This document shows, one piece after another, positions 17,894-26,197 of a stretch of DNA of 64,000 bases (position 1 is the first letter of the stretch; each line of letters opens with the position of its first letter). Origin of the DNA: Reichenbachiella carrageenanivorans (GTDB taxonomy: Bacteria; Bacteroidota; Bacteroidia; Cytophagales; Cyclobacteriaceae); the NCBI RefSeq assembly GCF_025639805.1, contig NZ_CP106735.1, positions 1,242,001-1,306,000 of the forward strand, written 5' to 3'. A program made the translations under genes and the position numbers. The notes beneath the pieces were generated by a model. That model ran no database searches and had not been told where the DNA came from. It saw nothing but the letters and a program-made list of their open reading frames with translations.

Positions 17894-20800
17894 TCAATGC
17901 CCTGTTTGGCAAGAGCAACCCTCTTCGCTAGCACCGTGCCAGTCGAAGGAGGGAGCATAGCCATTCTGCTCCCAGTAGAATTTGCCACGAGGCGCATCAT
18001 AGTTGCCGATTTCGTTCATGGTGTTGGCATCGTACAGTCGACCGTTGATCATGGTATATACTACCGAATTGGAGTTTTGAATGTTCTCCAATGGATTTTT
18101 GTCCAATACAATCAGATCTGCCAGTTTTCCTACTTCTATAGAGCCAATTTCTTCATCCATACCCAGATAGTTGGCACCGTTCATGGTGGCTGCACGGAGG
18201 GCTTCCATATTTGTCATGCCACCTTGTGTCAGTTCCCACAGTTCCCAGTGTGCGCCTAAGCCCTGCAGCTGTCCGTGAGCACCTAGGTTTACTTTCACTC
18301 CAGCATCAGTCAAGGCTTTGCAGCTTTTCGAAGCCAGTATGTGTCCGTTGTCATACTCTTTCATGGGGATCATGGTGCGGTGCCTAGATCTCGAATCCAC
18401 GATAGATCTTGGCGTAAAGCGGAGGAGCTTTTCGTCTTCCCATACATTCGTAGTTTGATACCAGTAGTACTCGCCACTCACGGCGCCATAGCTTACCAAT
18501 AGCGTAGGTGTATAGCCCGTTTTGCTGGATTTCCACAGTTGGATCACATCGTCGTACAGTGGCGCTACGGGTAGATTGTGCTCCACGCCAGTGTGTCCGT
18601 CGAGTATCATGGTCAGGTTGTGAAAAAAGTTGGAACCACCCTCGGGCACTACTTCTACTTGCTGCTCATGTGCCGCTTGGATTACCTGCTGGCGCTGGTC
18701 TCTTCGGGGCTGATTGTAGCTTTTCACCGAAAAGGCTCCGAAAGCTTTGGTTCTTGTAATGGCCGAGCGGGCATCTTCCAGACCATTGATGACTGCTTTG
18801 AAATCACCATCTGCTCCGTACAAAATCACGCCAGTAGAAAATATCCTAGGCCCCACCATGGTACCTGATTTCACCATTTCGGATTGAGAAAACACCATTT
18901 CGGTATTGGAAGAGGGGTCGTGTGTAGTGGTGACGCCATAGGCCAAGTTGGTGTGGTACTGCCAGTGCTGCTGTGGGCTTAGGCCGTGTCTAAACTGCCC
19001 TACATGGGCATGCACATCTACTAAACCAGGCATAATGGTCTTGCCGTTGGCATCTATGATTTTGGCATCAGCTGGCAAGTTCACGTCTGTGCCTACTGCT
19101 ATGATCTTGTTTTCTTCCACGATCACCGTTCCGTTTGTGATCACTTCGTCGCCCTTCATGGTGATGATCCGGGCATTTGTGAAAGCCACTTTGCCTTTGG
19201 GCTTGTCGGACGCTAGCTGCAAGTTGATTTTTACCCCTACCGAATCCATAGGAGGAATGCTATCAGGCGCACCGTCTATGAAGAGGAAACGATCATTGAT
19301 GGCATTGCTAAAATATTCGTTGCCAAGAGTCCAGTTGAGTCGTTTGGAGTCTGACGACCATTGTAGGTTGATGCCAGCATCTTTGGCTACCTGTGCCACG
19401 GGTACGCTGGTAGAACTGCCATCGAGTTCTAGCGTTTTCCCCGCCAAGGGCATGGCGGCGATGTAGACCTTGTATAAGTTGGAATAGGCCACCCATCGCT
19501 CGTCTGGGCTCGGTAGGATGCGTTGCGCATATTTAGATTTTACAATTTCTCTTTTGTCTGTGCCGTCGAGTTTGATGGATTTCAGTTTCTTTTCTAATGA
19601 GCCAAAAAGATACCCTCCCGTCTGGTAGTAGATACGGTTTCCCGCTTGATTGAAACTAGGGTTTGTTCCTTCGTCTGTGATTTTTTCTAACGTAGCCATC
19701 GACTTTTTGGCGTCTTTTACTTTGAGCAAATACAAGCCTGGTTCTTTGGTGTGCACATAGCCTTGATGGCCGTTGCCGCCTTCTTTTCTGTAGACCAGTG
19801 TGTTTCGATCACTAGGGTGAAAAGAGGGTTCTCGGTAGATGGCTTTTTCGCTGGTTAGTTTCACAGGTTTGGCTTTTGCCGAAGTCATATCCAGTCTGTG
19901 GATGGCACCCATGTTGTCGTCATTCCAGGTGACGAAGGCTAGGTATTTTCCATCTTGAGAATAAGCGGGTTCGAATTCTAAATTGGTGCCATTGGTGAGT
20001 CTTGTAGGTGTGCCGTTCGGCAACGTTTTTTTCCAAAGAAAACCAGCAGCATTAAAGACTAAAGTCTGTCCATCGGGCGAGGTCACGGCTTGGCGGATGG
20101 CCTTGGCAGTGAATTGGTCTGGAGCCACTTCGTTTTTGAATTTCAATGCATTTACGATTTTGTGAGTAGCAGTGGCCTCGAAAGGAATGGTGACAACTTC
20201 GAGTGTAGAGACGTTGATTTTTCTGATTTTGCCTTTGGCCCAGATGATGATGTGCTGGTCGTCAGGTGTCCAGTTGAAGCCAGTATAGGGTCCAAAGATC
20301 GCCCAAGCTTCTTGTTGGTCTTTGGTAAGGTCGTCGTAGATGGGCCATTCTTGCCCAGATTTTAGGTCGTGGAGATAGAGTACCGTTTTTTCGCGAACGC
20401 GGCGAATGAAAGCCAAGCGATCGCCCTGATGAGAGACCACAGGTCGGATGGCACCGCCAGATCCGCCTGTCACTCGTTCTATTTTGCCTTTGTCCAAGTC
20501 GTATCTTTTGATGGCGTAGATCTGGCTGTTGGGGTCTTTGTTGTATTGGAAATAGCCCCCTGGATACATGTCCTCGCTGTAGTATATATATTTGCCATCC
20601 GACGATGGCCAAGGTTCGCCTATGTCTTGTTGCTCATTTTTCTTGGCTATTAGTTGGATGCCTTGCCCGCCAGATTTGTGATACATCCAGATTTCTCCTG
20701 CACCTACAGATCGTTTTGAAGAAAAATGTTTTCGTGCATAGAGGTAGTTTCCATCGATAGACCATACGGCATTGTTTAGGAGTCTGAAAGTTTCTTTGGT

Positions 20801-21172
20801 TACAGCTTTGGCACCAGTACCATCTGTGTTCATTACCCAGATGTTGTCGCCCCCTCCGGCATCACTAGTGAAGCTGATTTGTTTGCCGTTTGGACTAAAC
20901 CTAGGTTGCACGTCGAAGGCATGGCCTGTTCGGATGGCTGTGGCCTTTCCTCCAGTGATGGGGAGTGTATAGATATCCCCGAGTAGATCAAATACGATCA
21001 TAGATCCGTCTGGACTTATGTCTAGGCTCATCCATGTGCCTTCATCAGAGGTGATCGTTGTTTCTTGAAAGGGTAAAGTGGGCTCGGATACGTTCCATTC
21101 TTTTTTCTTGTCTTGTGCCAGAGTGGAATGGAGCATTCCGAGGACTAGCAGGCTAGTGAATAGTTTATTCAT
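17894..21172 (-). CDS. Secreted beta-propeller amidohydrolase
   Basis: Starting at 21172 the 1092-residue product has a signal peptide (MNKLFTSLLVLGMLHSTLAQ); the 32 extra codons upstream are not leader-like. Residues about 40-640 form TolB-like WD40 beta-propeller repeats (SPDGSMIVFD, SPNGKQISFTSD, SQDGKYLAFVTWND). Residues about 690-1070 are an amidohydrolase with the metal-binding HAH (His721, His723) in MPGLVDVHAHVG and a later GAHGQLQGLGAHWE segment. This fusion is known in Bacteroidota and relatives and is usually annotated imidazolonepropionase-like or peptidase-like; the substrate is unknown. It lies 43 bp after the M61 gene, likely in one operon, suggesting a role in peptide breakdown. 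Confidence 0.88.
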   Translation of the reverse strand: MNKLFTSLLVLGMLHSTLAQDKKKEWNVSEPTLPFQETTITSDEGTWMSLDISPDGSMIVFDLLGDIYTLPITGGKATAIRTGHAFDVQPRFSPNGKQISFTSDAGGGDNIWVMNTDGTGAKAVTKETFRLLNNAVWSIDGNYLYARKHFSSKRSVGAGEIWMYHKSGGQGIQLIAKKNEQQDIGEPWPSSDGKYIYYSEDMYPGGYFQYNKDPNSQIYAIKRYDLDKGKIERVTGGSGGAIRPVVSHQGDRLAFIRRVREKTVLYLHDLKSGQEWPIYDDLTKDQQEAWAIFGPYTGFNWTPDDQHIIIWAKGKIRKINVSTLEVVTIPFEATATHKIVNALKFKNEVAPDQFTAKAIRQAVTSPDGQTLVFNAAGFLWKKTLPNGTPTRLTNGTNLEFEPAYSQDGKYLAFVTWNDDNMGAIHRLDMTSAKAKPVKLTSEKAIYREPSFHPSDRNTLVYRKEGGNGHQGYVHTKEPGLYLLKVKDAKKSMATLEKITDEGTNPSFNQAGNRIYYQTGGYLFGSLEKKLKSIKLDGTDKREIVKSKYAQRILPSPDERWVAYSNLYKVYIAAMPLAGKTLELDGSSTSVPVAQVAKDAGINLQWSSDSKRLNWTLGNEYFSNAINDRFLFIDGAPDSIPPMDSVGVKINLQLASDKPKGKVAFTNARIITMKGDEVITNGTVIVEENKIIAVGTDVNLPADAKIIDANGKTIMPGLVDVHAHVGQFRHGLSPQQHWQYHTNLAYGVTTTHDPSSNTEMVFSQSEMVKSGTMVGPRIFSTGVILYGADGDFKAVINGLEDARSAITRTKAFGAFSVKSYNQPRRDQRQQVIQAAHEQQVEVVPEGGSNFFHNLTMILDGHTGVEHNLPVAPLYDDVIQLWKSSKTGYTPTLLVSYGAVSGEYYWYQTTNVWEDEKLLRFTPRSIVDSRSRHRTMIPMKEYDNGHILASKSCKALTDAGVKVNLGAHGQLQGLGAHWELWELTQGGMTNMEALRAATMNGANYLGMDEEIGSIEVGKLADLIVLDKNPLENIQNSNSVVYTMINGRLYDANTMNEIGNYDAPRGKFYWEQNGYAPSFDWHGASEEGCSCQTGH

Positions 21173-21215
21173 GAGATCAGGGGTGAATGAGCTAATGTCT
21201 TTGAAGAATAAAGGG

Positions 21216-22763
21216 TTATAAATTCGTAGTCCAAGCTTTTCGCAAGGCCAATTGTTTTTCGTTGGCATCTGGATTGATTTCGAAAATGAATTTTTTAGTT
21301 TCGGCGTCCTCTCCTTCTCCTATTGTTCGTTCGGAAATGAAATTGACACCTACCTTATCGTAATATTCTTTTAGCGGAAGCGGTTGGGTATCCATGATAT
21401 AACGGGCGAAAAAATCAGCAACTTCTGGATAGGTCATTTCTGTAAAGATGTCGAAGAATTTTGTCTCGGGAAAGGCATGGTCTGGCCCGTACTTTTTTGA
21501 CAGCTCATTGACTACTTCTCTCAGGCCTCGTTTGCCATTGGATTTGTCTAGGAGGAGAAGGTCGAGGAGATTGATCACTACTGCACCACGGTAGTAGATA
21601 TTGCTATATTGTTTTTGACCCTCTGCTGTGAAAGATGTTTCGGCCAATTTTACCAAACTGTAGTTGGGGTCGAAATAGGTAGCATCCACTTTGAGTTTTG
21701 TGCTGAGCTGGGAGAGCAGATCGTCCAACGTCATCAGGCCACCACGTACTTGCATCATGTCAGAAGCCCATTCTGTAGTGGCTTCGTAGAGCCAGAGGTG
21801 TTTCGATGGTGTCGGCGTTACGAAATTGAATTTTTCGATGACTTCGCTGTGAATGTTGAGTGGTGTGATGATGTGGAAAAACTCATGTGCTGCTGTGCTG
21901 GTGATTTTGGCTCCACCACCGTTTATGTAGTCGGCTTCCTTGTAGATGTATTCTGAACTGTATGAGTGTTCCCAAGCACCAGCACTTACATCTTCGAAAT
22001 GAAAAAGGAAGGTGTATCTGTCCACAGGAAAGTTGACTACAAACTTGTGTGCGGCTTCGAGCATAGCACTCATACTTTCGAGCAGATCGGCAGAAGTGAT
22101 TTTATCCGTTTTGCTGTAAGTATAAAGCTCAATATCCGTTCCGTTAAAATCGGCCTTGGCGGAGGAAAGACGACCCAAGAGAATAGGAGAATCTACGGCA
22201 TGGTCGAAATTTTTGGCGTAGTAGGCACCTGTTTCATTTTTGGATAAGGCTGTGCCTATTTGCCATTTTTCGGGATAAGCCAAATTAAGGGTAAGTGCTT
22301 CGCTTTGCATGTCTTGCGGATAACCTATTACACAGTGTGCATTGAAAAGCACGTGGTCGTCTTCCATGGACGTGCCACACATTTTATAGATAGGCATTTC
22401 GTCTAAGGATGTGTCCCAGGTTTCTGCTATAGTATATTCTAATTTGGTGATTTTCTTAGGGTTGGAGAGTTTCCATTGGTTGTCTCCTACTTTTTCAGTG
22501 GCTATTTCCCTTCCTTTTTTATCGTAGGCTTTGAAACTCCGTACGAATCGCCCGATGTTCATGGTTTGGTAAGTGCCAGGCGCTGTGGCGGCAAACTGGT
22601 AGATGTTGTTTTCGTCCGTGAGACCGTCTACGGTTAATATGACTTTGAATTCGTCGTTGCTACGGTCGTTGAGGTTGATGCTGTAGTTGAGATTGGCCTG
22701 CTGGCCAAAGGAGAGGAGAACGATGCCTATTAATGTATAGGTGGTTGTGATCAATTTTTTCAT
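21216..22763 (-). CDS. M61-family metallopeptidase
   Basis: The 515-residue protein has a signal peptide (to about residue 21). His293-Glu294 and His297 form HEFFH in TAAHEFFHIITPLNIHS, and the Glu in LWLYEATTEWASDMM is the third ligand, the layout of M61 glycyl-aminopeptidase-like enzymes. An N-terminal beta-sandwich precedes the catalytic domain. Many M61 proteins carry a C-terminal PDZ domain; at 515 residues there is no clear one here. Predicted to be periplasmic or surface-exposed. First gene of a pair with the propeller-amidohydrolase. Confidence 0.88.
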   Translation of the reverse strand: MKKLITTTYTLIGIVLLSFGQQANLNYSINLNDRSNDEFKVILTVDGLTDENNIYQFAATAPGTYQTMNIGRFVRSFKAYDKKGREIATEKVGDNQWKLSNPKKITKLEYTIAETWDTSLDEMPIYKMCGTSMEDDHVLFNAHCVIGYPQDMQSEALTLNLAYPEKWQIGTALSKNETGAYYAKNFDHAVDSPILLGRLSSAKADFNGTDIELYTYSKTDKITSADLLESMSAMLEAAHKFVVNFPVDRYTFLFHFEDVSAGAWEHSYSSEYIYKEADYINGGGAKITSTAAHEFFHIITPLNIHSEVIEKFNFVTPTPSKHLWLYEATTEWASDMMQVRGGLMTLDDLLSQLSTKLKVDATYFDPNYSLVKLAETSFTAEGQKQYSNIYYRGAVVINLLDLLLLDKSNGKRGLREVVNELSKKYGPDHAFPETKFFDIFTEMTYPEVADFFARYIMDTQPLPLKEYYDKVGVNFISERTIGEGEDAETKKFIFEINPDANEKQLALRKAWTTNL

Positions 22764-22894
22764 TTTGAGTGTTTTAGCTTTTAAGAGTAAAGCAAGCTAA
22801 AACAGTTGATTGATTTCTTAAAGAAATCTTTGATAAACGGGTGACCATGGGGTTGGATAGATCAGAATAGCATATCATCTGCTAAATTAGCTAG

Positions 22895-23698
22895 ATGAAA
22901 ACAGTAAGCATATTGGGATGTGGGTGGCTTGGGCTTCCTCTGGGTAAACATTTGGCGAAAGCTGGCTATGTGGTGAAAGGCAGTACAACACACGCATCAA
23001 AAATGGCGCAGATAGAAGAAGCCAGCATTCGGCCCTATCATTTGACATTCGCGCCTGATTTGGAGGGGGAGGCGGAGGATTTTTTTGATTCGGATGTGTT
23101 GCTGATCAATCTGCCTCCTAGAAATAAAGATGGTCAAGCCGATTTTCATCAAAATCAATTGTTGGCTATTCGCGAAAGGATTGAATCCAGTCACGTACTT
23201 TTTATTAGCTCTACGGCGGTGTATCCTGCCAACGACGAGGAAGTGACGGAGGCTGATGCGTCGGCAGATTGTGTTACCCGTGGAGGGATTCACCTGCTAG
23301 AGATGGAGCGGCTTTTTAGCGAAAGCCATGATATTCGAACTACAGTGATTCGATTTGGAGGATTGTATGGGTCTGATCGTCATCCTGGTCGATTTTTAGC
23401 TGGTAAACAAGGGCTGTCTGGTGCTCACAATCCAGTAAATATGATCCATTTGGAGGACTGTATAGGGGTGATTCGGGCAGTGATAGCAAAAGACATTTGG
23501 GGAGAGGTATTCAATGCTTGTGCGCCTTTGCAAGAGACTCGTCAATCGTTTTATGAAAAGGCGGCTGTAGCCTTGGGAGTAGCGCCTCCGAGTTTTACGG
23601 ATGCTCCTGCGCCATTCAAAAAAGTAAACGTAGATAAGTTGCTTCGCATGACGAACTATCGATTCAATATCGAACGGAATTATTGGATCAGTCTGTAA
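22895..23698 (+). CDS. NAD(P)-dependent epimerase/dehydratase-like protein (YeeZ type)
   Basis: A 267-residue Rossmann protein with GCGWLGLPLG at residues 8-17 (GxGxxG) and an extended-SDR-like core (STAVYP near 108, TVIRFGGLYG near 150, VNMIHLEDC near 180, VFNACAP near 205). The closest type known to me is the YeeZ group of SDR proteins, with unknown substrate. The usual YxxxK catalytic pair is not evident. It appears monocistronic. Confidence 0.75.
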   Translation: MKTVSILGCGWLGLPLGKHLAKAGYVVKGSTTHASKMAQIEEASIRPYHLTFAPDLEGEAEDFFDSDVLLINLPPRNKDGQADFHQNQLLAIRERIESSHVLFISSTAVYPANDEEVTEADASADCVTRGGIHLLEMERLFSESHDIRTTVIRFGGLYGSDRHPGRFLAGKQGLSGAHNPVNMIHLEDCIGVIRAVIAKDIWGEVFNACAPLQETRQSFYEKAAVALGVAPPSFTDAPAPFKKVNVDKLLRMTNYRFNIERNYWISL

Positions 23699-23828
23699 AG
23701 TTGGGGGGTTACTACATCTATAATTGATGCCCAATTTAAAAACTATCCTGTTGGTTTTAGAAAACAGTCACTTAGGCGGGCTGGCGAAAAATTGGTGACG
23801 ATGTGGGTAATGGCCTTGCGCCTTTAAA

Positions 23829-23870
23829 TTTTTCTTGATTTTTGCATCCTTTTTCTTGATAAAAAGGATG
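23829..23870. repeat. Composite TTTTTCTTGAT repeat with hairpin
   Basis: TTTTTCTTGAT occurs twice in direct orientation 21 bp apart (23829-23839 and 23850-23860), and CATCCTTTTT (23845-23854) pairs perfectly with AAAAAGGATG (23861-23870). From memory, similar CTTGAT/AAAAAG elements recur in intergenic regions of many Bacteroidota; copy number in this genome is unknown. Confidence 0.55.
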
Positions 23871-23980
23871 AGCCTCCATGGCTTTAATGGTGGTAAAATT
23901 CAGATTTCCCTAGATACGGAGTGATCCGTGATTCTCCATTATTTTGGATCTAAAAACAAGCAAAAAAGGAATGAAAACAA

Positions 23981-24009
23981 AAAAGCCATTGCGATGTGCA
24001 ATGGCTTTT
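23981..24009 (-). terminator. Intrinsic terminator of tRNA-Val
   Basis: Arms 23981-23992 and 23998-24009 form a perfect 12-bp stem with a 5-nt loop. On the minus strand the stem ends in a run of T, and it lies directly after the tRNA CCA end. Confidence 0.8.
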
Positions 24010-24014
24010 TGTAG

Positions 24015-24092
24015 TGGTGGGCGCTGAGGGATTCGAACCCCCGACCCCCTCGGTGTAAACGAGGTGCTCTGAACCAGCTGAGCTAAGCGCCC
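24015..24092 (-). tRNA. tRNA-Val (anticodon TAC) with encoded CCA
   Basis: On the minus strand the sequence folds as a complete tRNA: acceptor GGGCGCT with AGCGCCC, D-arm TTAGCTCAGCTGG, anticodon stem CTCGT with ACGAG-type pairing around loop TTTACAC (anticodon TAC), and T-arm GGGTTCGAATCCC. The discriminator A (24018) is followed by an encoded CCA (24015-24017). It reads valine GTA/GTG codons. A consensus promoter and terminator flank it, so it is a single-gene unit. Confidence 0.96.
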
Positions 24093-24106
24093 TTGATTTG
24101 GGTGTG

Positions 24107-24136
24107 CAAAAATAGATTATGATTTTATATTACCAA
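24107..24136 (-). promoter_or_regulatory. Promoter of tRNA-Val
   Basis: On the minus strand TTG (24134-24136), a 19-nt spacer and TATTTTTG (24107-24114) match TTG-N17-23-TAnnTTTG. The -7 box ends 14 nt before the mature tRNA 5' end. Confidence 0.75.
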
Positions 24137-24164
24137 ATGTTTTCAGAAAAAATTAAAAATATTT

Positions 24165-24821
24165 TTAACTAGTCGCCTCTTTTAGGTACGCATTGAAGGT
24201 ATGGGCACTTTTGTAGGTAAAGACCAGTGACTCAAAAAAATCATCTGCTACAAGATCTTTTTCATTAAATTCTCTAATAACATAAAAACTTTTCAATCGA
24301 AGCAGGTCAATATTCGGGTGATCTTTGGGATATCCTTTTGGTGCTGTTTTTAATTTGTCACCTCTTATTTCTCCGAATGTTTCTTGAAAATCTTTCGTTT
24401 CGAGCAGTTGCTGGAGTGCGTCTGGGTTGTAATCTATTTCCTGACGAATCGCTGCTAAAGTTTCTGCTGGTGGCCTGTAAATACCGCCACCAGCAAAGTT
24501 TTGACCAGGGGCCAGATGGATATAAAATCCAGTGCCTTCAGTTTTCTTGCCATTTGCACCCATCAGCGCGCCGAAATTGGTTTTGTAAGGTGTTTTGTCT
24601 TTGCTGAATCTAATGTCTCTATTGATGCGAAATATGCACTTCTTAGGGTCTACGTCTGTGAGCTCAGGGTCAAACTTGGCAATCTCTCCGATAATGGACG
24701 AGACGAGTGTGATAAAATCTTTTCTACAATTTTCGTAAGTTTTGCGATTGGCATCAAACCAGTCTTTGTTGTTATTGACAGAAAGCTCGTTTAGAAATTT
24801 GAGGGTTGGTTTTAAGTCCAT
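24165..24821 (-). CDS. DUF2461 family protein
   Basis: The 218-residue protein matches DUF2461 (TIGR02453): LKFLNELSVNNNKDWFDANR at the N-terminus, IFRINRDIRFSKDKTPYKTNFGA near residue 68, and GFYIHLAPGQNFAGGGIYRP near residue 97. No catalytic function is established for the family. It overlaps the end of murF by 10 bp, so it is probably co-transcribed with it, though a link to cell-wall synthesis is only inferred from this. Confidence 0.88.
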   Translation of the reverse strand: MDLKPTLKFLNELSVNNNKDWFDANRKTYENCRKDFITLVSSIIGEIAKFDPELTDVDPKKCIFRINRDIRFSKDKTPYKTNFGALMGANGKKTEGTGFYIHLAPGQNFAGGGIYRPPAETLAAIRQEIDYNPDALQQLLETKDFQETFGEIRGDKLKTAPKGYPKDHPNIDLLRLKSFYVIREFNEKDLVADDFFESLVFTYKSAHTFNAYLKEATS

Positions 24822-26092
24822 AGTTCGGTGTGTTCGGTGAGTTGCTCCATGCGCATCCCTCTCGAGCCTTTGATCAATACTGTGGCTCCTGCCAAAGGTT
24901 GTTTTTGAAGCAGGCTAATTAAATCTTCTATTTTGACAAATGCTTTGGACTTTGAATGGTTATAGGCATTTACAAAGTCATTACCTACCCAATACACGGC
25001 ATCTAATCCTAAGGTTTCAGCAAAGTCAATTACTTTCTTATGCTCATCTAGTGAGTAGGTTCCGAGTTCCTTCATATCTCCTATGATGGCGATTCTGTTT
25101 TGACTTTTGATTACGGCTAGATTGTTTAAGGCAGCAAGCACGGAATCAGGGTTGGCGTTGTAAGCGTCGAGTATGATGGTATTGGATCCGAGTTCGATCA
25201 TCTGAGATCGGTTGTTGTCGGGCATGTATCCGTCGATAGCTGGATATGGGTCTTCTACTTTAAAATACTTTCCTATCGTCACGGCGGCACAGATATTCCA
25301 AAAATTGTAAGCTCCGATCATCTCTGTGGAGTGCGTATCGCCGTACTCATCCTTGTAGTATACAAATGGCGTCGCAGATTTCAAGGCACACCATTCATTA
25401 GGATAAGTGATGGCATTGGCAAAGCGCTTCGACATGTTTTGAAGCACAGGGTCTTGTAAGTTGATAAATGGCACCCCTCCTGTTTTTCTGAGGTAGTCAA
25501 AGAGTTCGCTTTTTGCTCGGATGATGGCTTCTTTACCTCCAAATTCGCCAATATGTGCCGATCCGATATTCGTGATTAGCCCATGGGTAGGTTTGGCAAT
25601 TTCACATAATGTGGCGATTTCTCCTAAATGATTAGCTCCCATTTCTACGATCACAAATTCCGTATCGGATTCGATCGTGAGCAGGGTGAGCGGCACCCCG
25701 ATGTGGTTATTTAGGTTGCCTTTGGTGTATTGAACCTTTCTGTCCGAGGCCATCACACGAGCGGTGAGTTCTTTGGTAGAGGTTTTTCCATTGGAGCCCG
25801 TAATGGCCAAAAATGGAATGTTGAATTGGCTGCGATGGTGACTGGCCAATTGCTGCAAACAGGTTAATACGTCATCTACGAGTAGAAATTGATTATTAAT
25901 TGATGATTGGGGTTCGTCTATGATGGCTAGTAGTGCCCCACTGGCTATGGCTTGTTCGGCATAGGCGTTGCCATTAAAGTGCTCCCCTTTGAGGGCAAAG
26001 AAGAGTTGGTTTTTTTGCAGTGCGCGTGTGTCGGTACATATGCCGTCGCTCAGCAAAAATTTTTCGTAAAGGAAAGAAATGGTTTGATCCAA
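24812..26092 (-). CDS. murF: UDP-MurNAc-tripeptide D-alanyl-D-alanine ligase
   Basis: The 426-residue MurF has the substrate-binding start SDGICTDTRALQKNQLFFALKGE, the ATP-binding loop ITGSNGKTSTKEL near residue 97, EMGANHLGEI near 150, and the C-terminal domain with YNANPDS and GDMKELG. It adds D-Ala-D-Ala to the peptidoglycan precursor in the cytoplasm. I set the start at the TTG at 26092 (MDQTISFLYEKFLLSDG): a longer frame begins at a TTG at 26122, but that codon lies inside a TAnnTTTG box. No ATG is available in this stretch. The start is therefore approximate. Confidence 0.92.
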   Translation of the reverse strand: MDQTISFLYEKFLLSDGICTDTRALQKNQLFFALKGEHFNGNAYAEQAIASGALLAIIDEPQSSINNQFLLVDDVLTCLQQLASHHRSQFNIPFLAITGSNGKTSTKELTARVMASDRKVQYTKGNLNNHIGVPLTLLTIESDTEFVIVEMGANHLGEIATLCEIAKPTHGLITNIGSAHIGEFGGKEAIIRAKSELFDYLRKTGGVPFINLQDPVLQNMSKRFANAITYPNEWCALKSATPFVYYKDEYGDTHSTEMIGAYNFWNICAAVTIGKYFKVEDPYPAIDGYMPDNNRSQMIELGSNTIILDAYNANPDSVLAALNNLAVIKSQNRIAIIGDMKELGTYSLDEHKKVIDFAETLGLDAVYWVGNDFVNAYNHSKSKAFVKIEDLISLLQKQPLAGATVLIKGSRGMRMEQLTEHTELWT

Positions 26093-26119
26093 ATTTGTTG
26101 TTATTTGTATGGCAACCCA

Positions 26120-26127
26120 CAAATATA
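26120..26127 (-). promoter_or_regulatory. Probable -7 promoter box for murF
   Basis: The minus strand reads TATATTTG, matching TAnnTTTG, 27 bp before the proposed TTG start at 26092. The nearest TTG upstream (26140-26142) is only 12 nt away, so the -33 match is poor. Confidence 0.45.
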
Positions 26128-26197
26128 TTTATCAGCACCCAATAATTATGAATATTGTTGGTTTGATTGTCTGCCAGTCGGTTTGCACTTCTAGTAT

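Larger units (their letters stand above)
23699..24014. other. 316-bp intergenic region before tRNA-Val
   Basis: It holds a composite direct/inverted repeat (23829-23870), a short hairpin (arms 23916-23920 and 23925-23929) and the tRNA terminator (23981-24009). No coding frame of note was seen. Confidence 0.5.

Noticed and set aside
26093..26122. MurF start at TTG 26122
   Set aside because: The codon lies inside a -7 promoter box and the extra ten residues are not typical of MurF.
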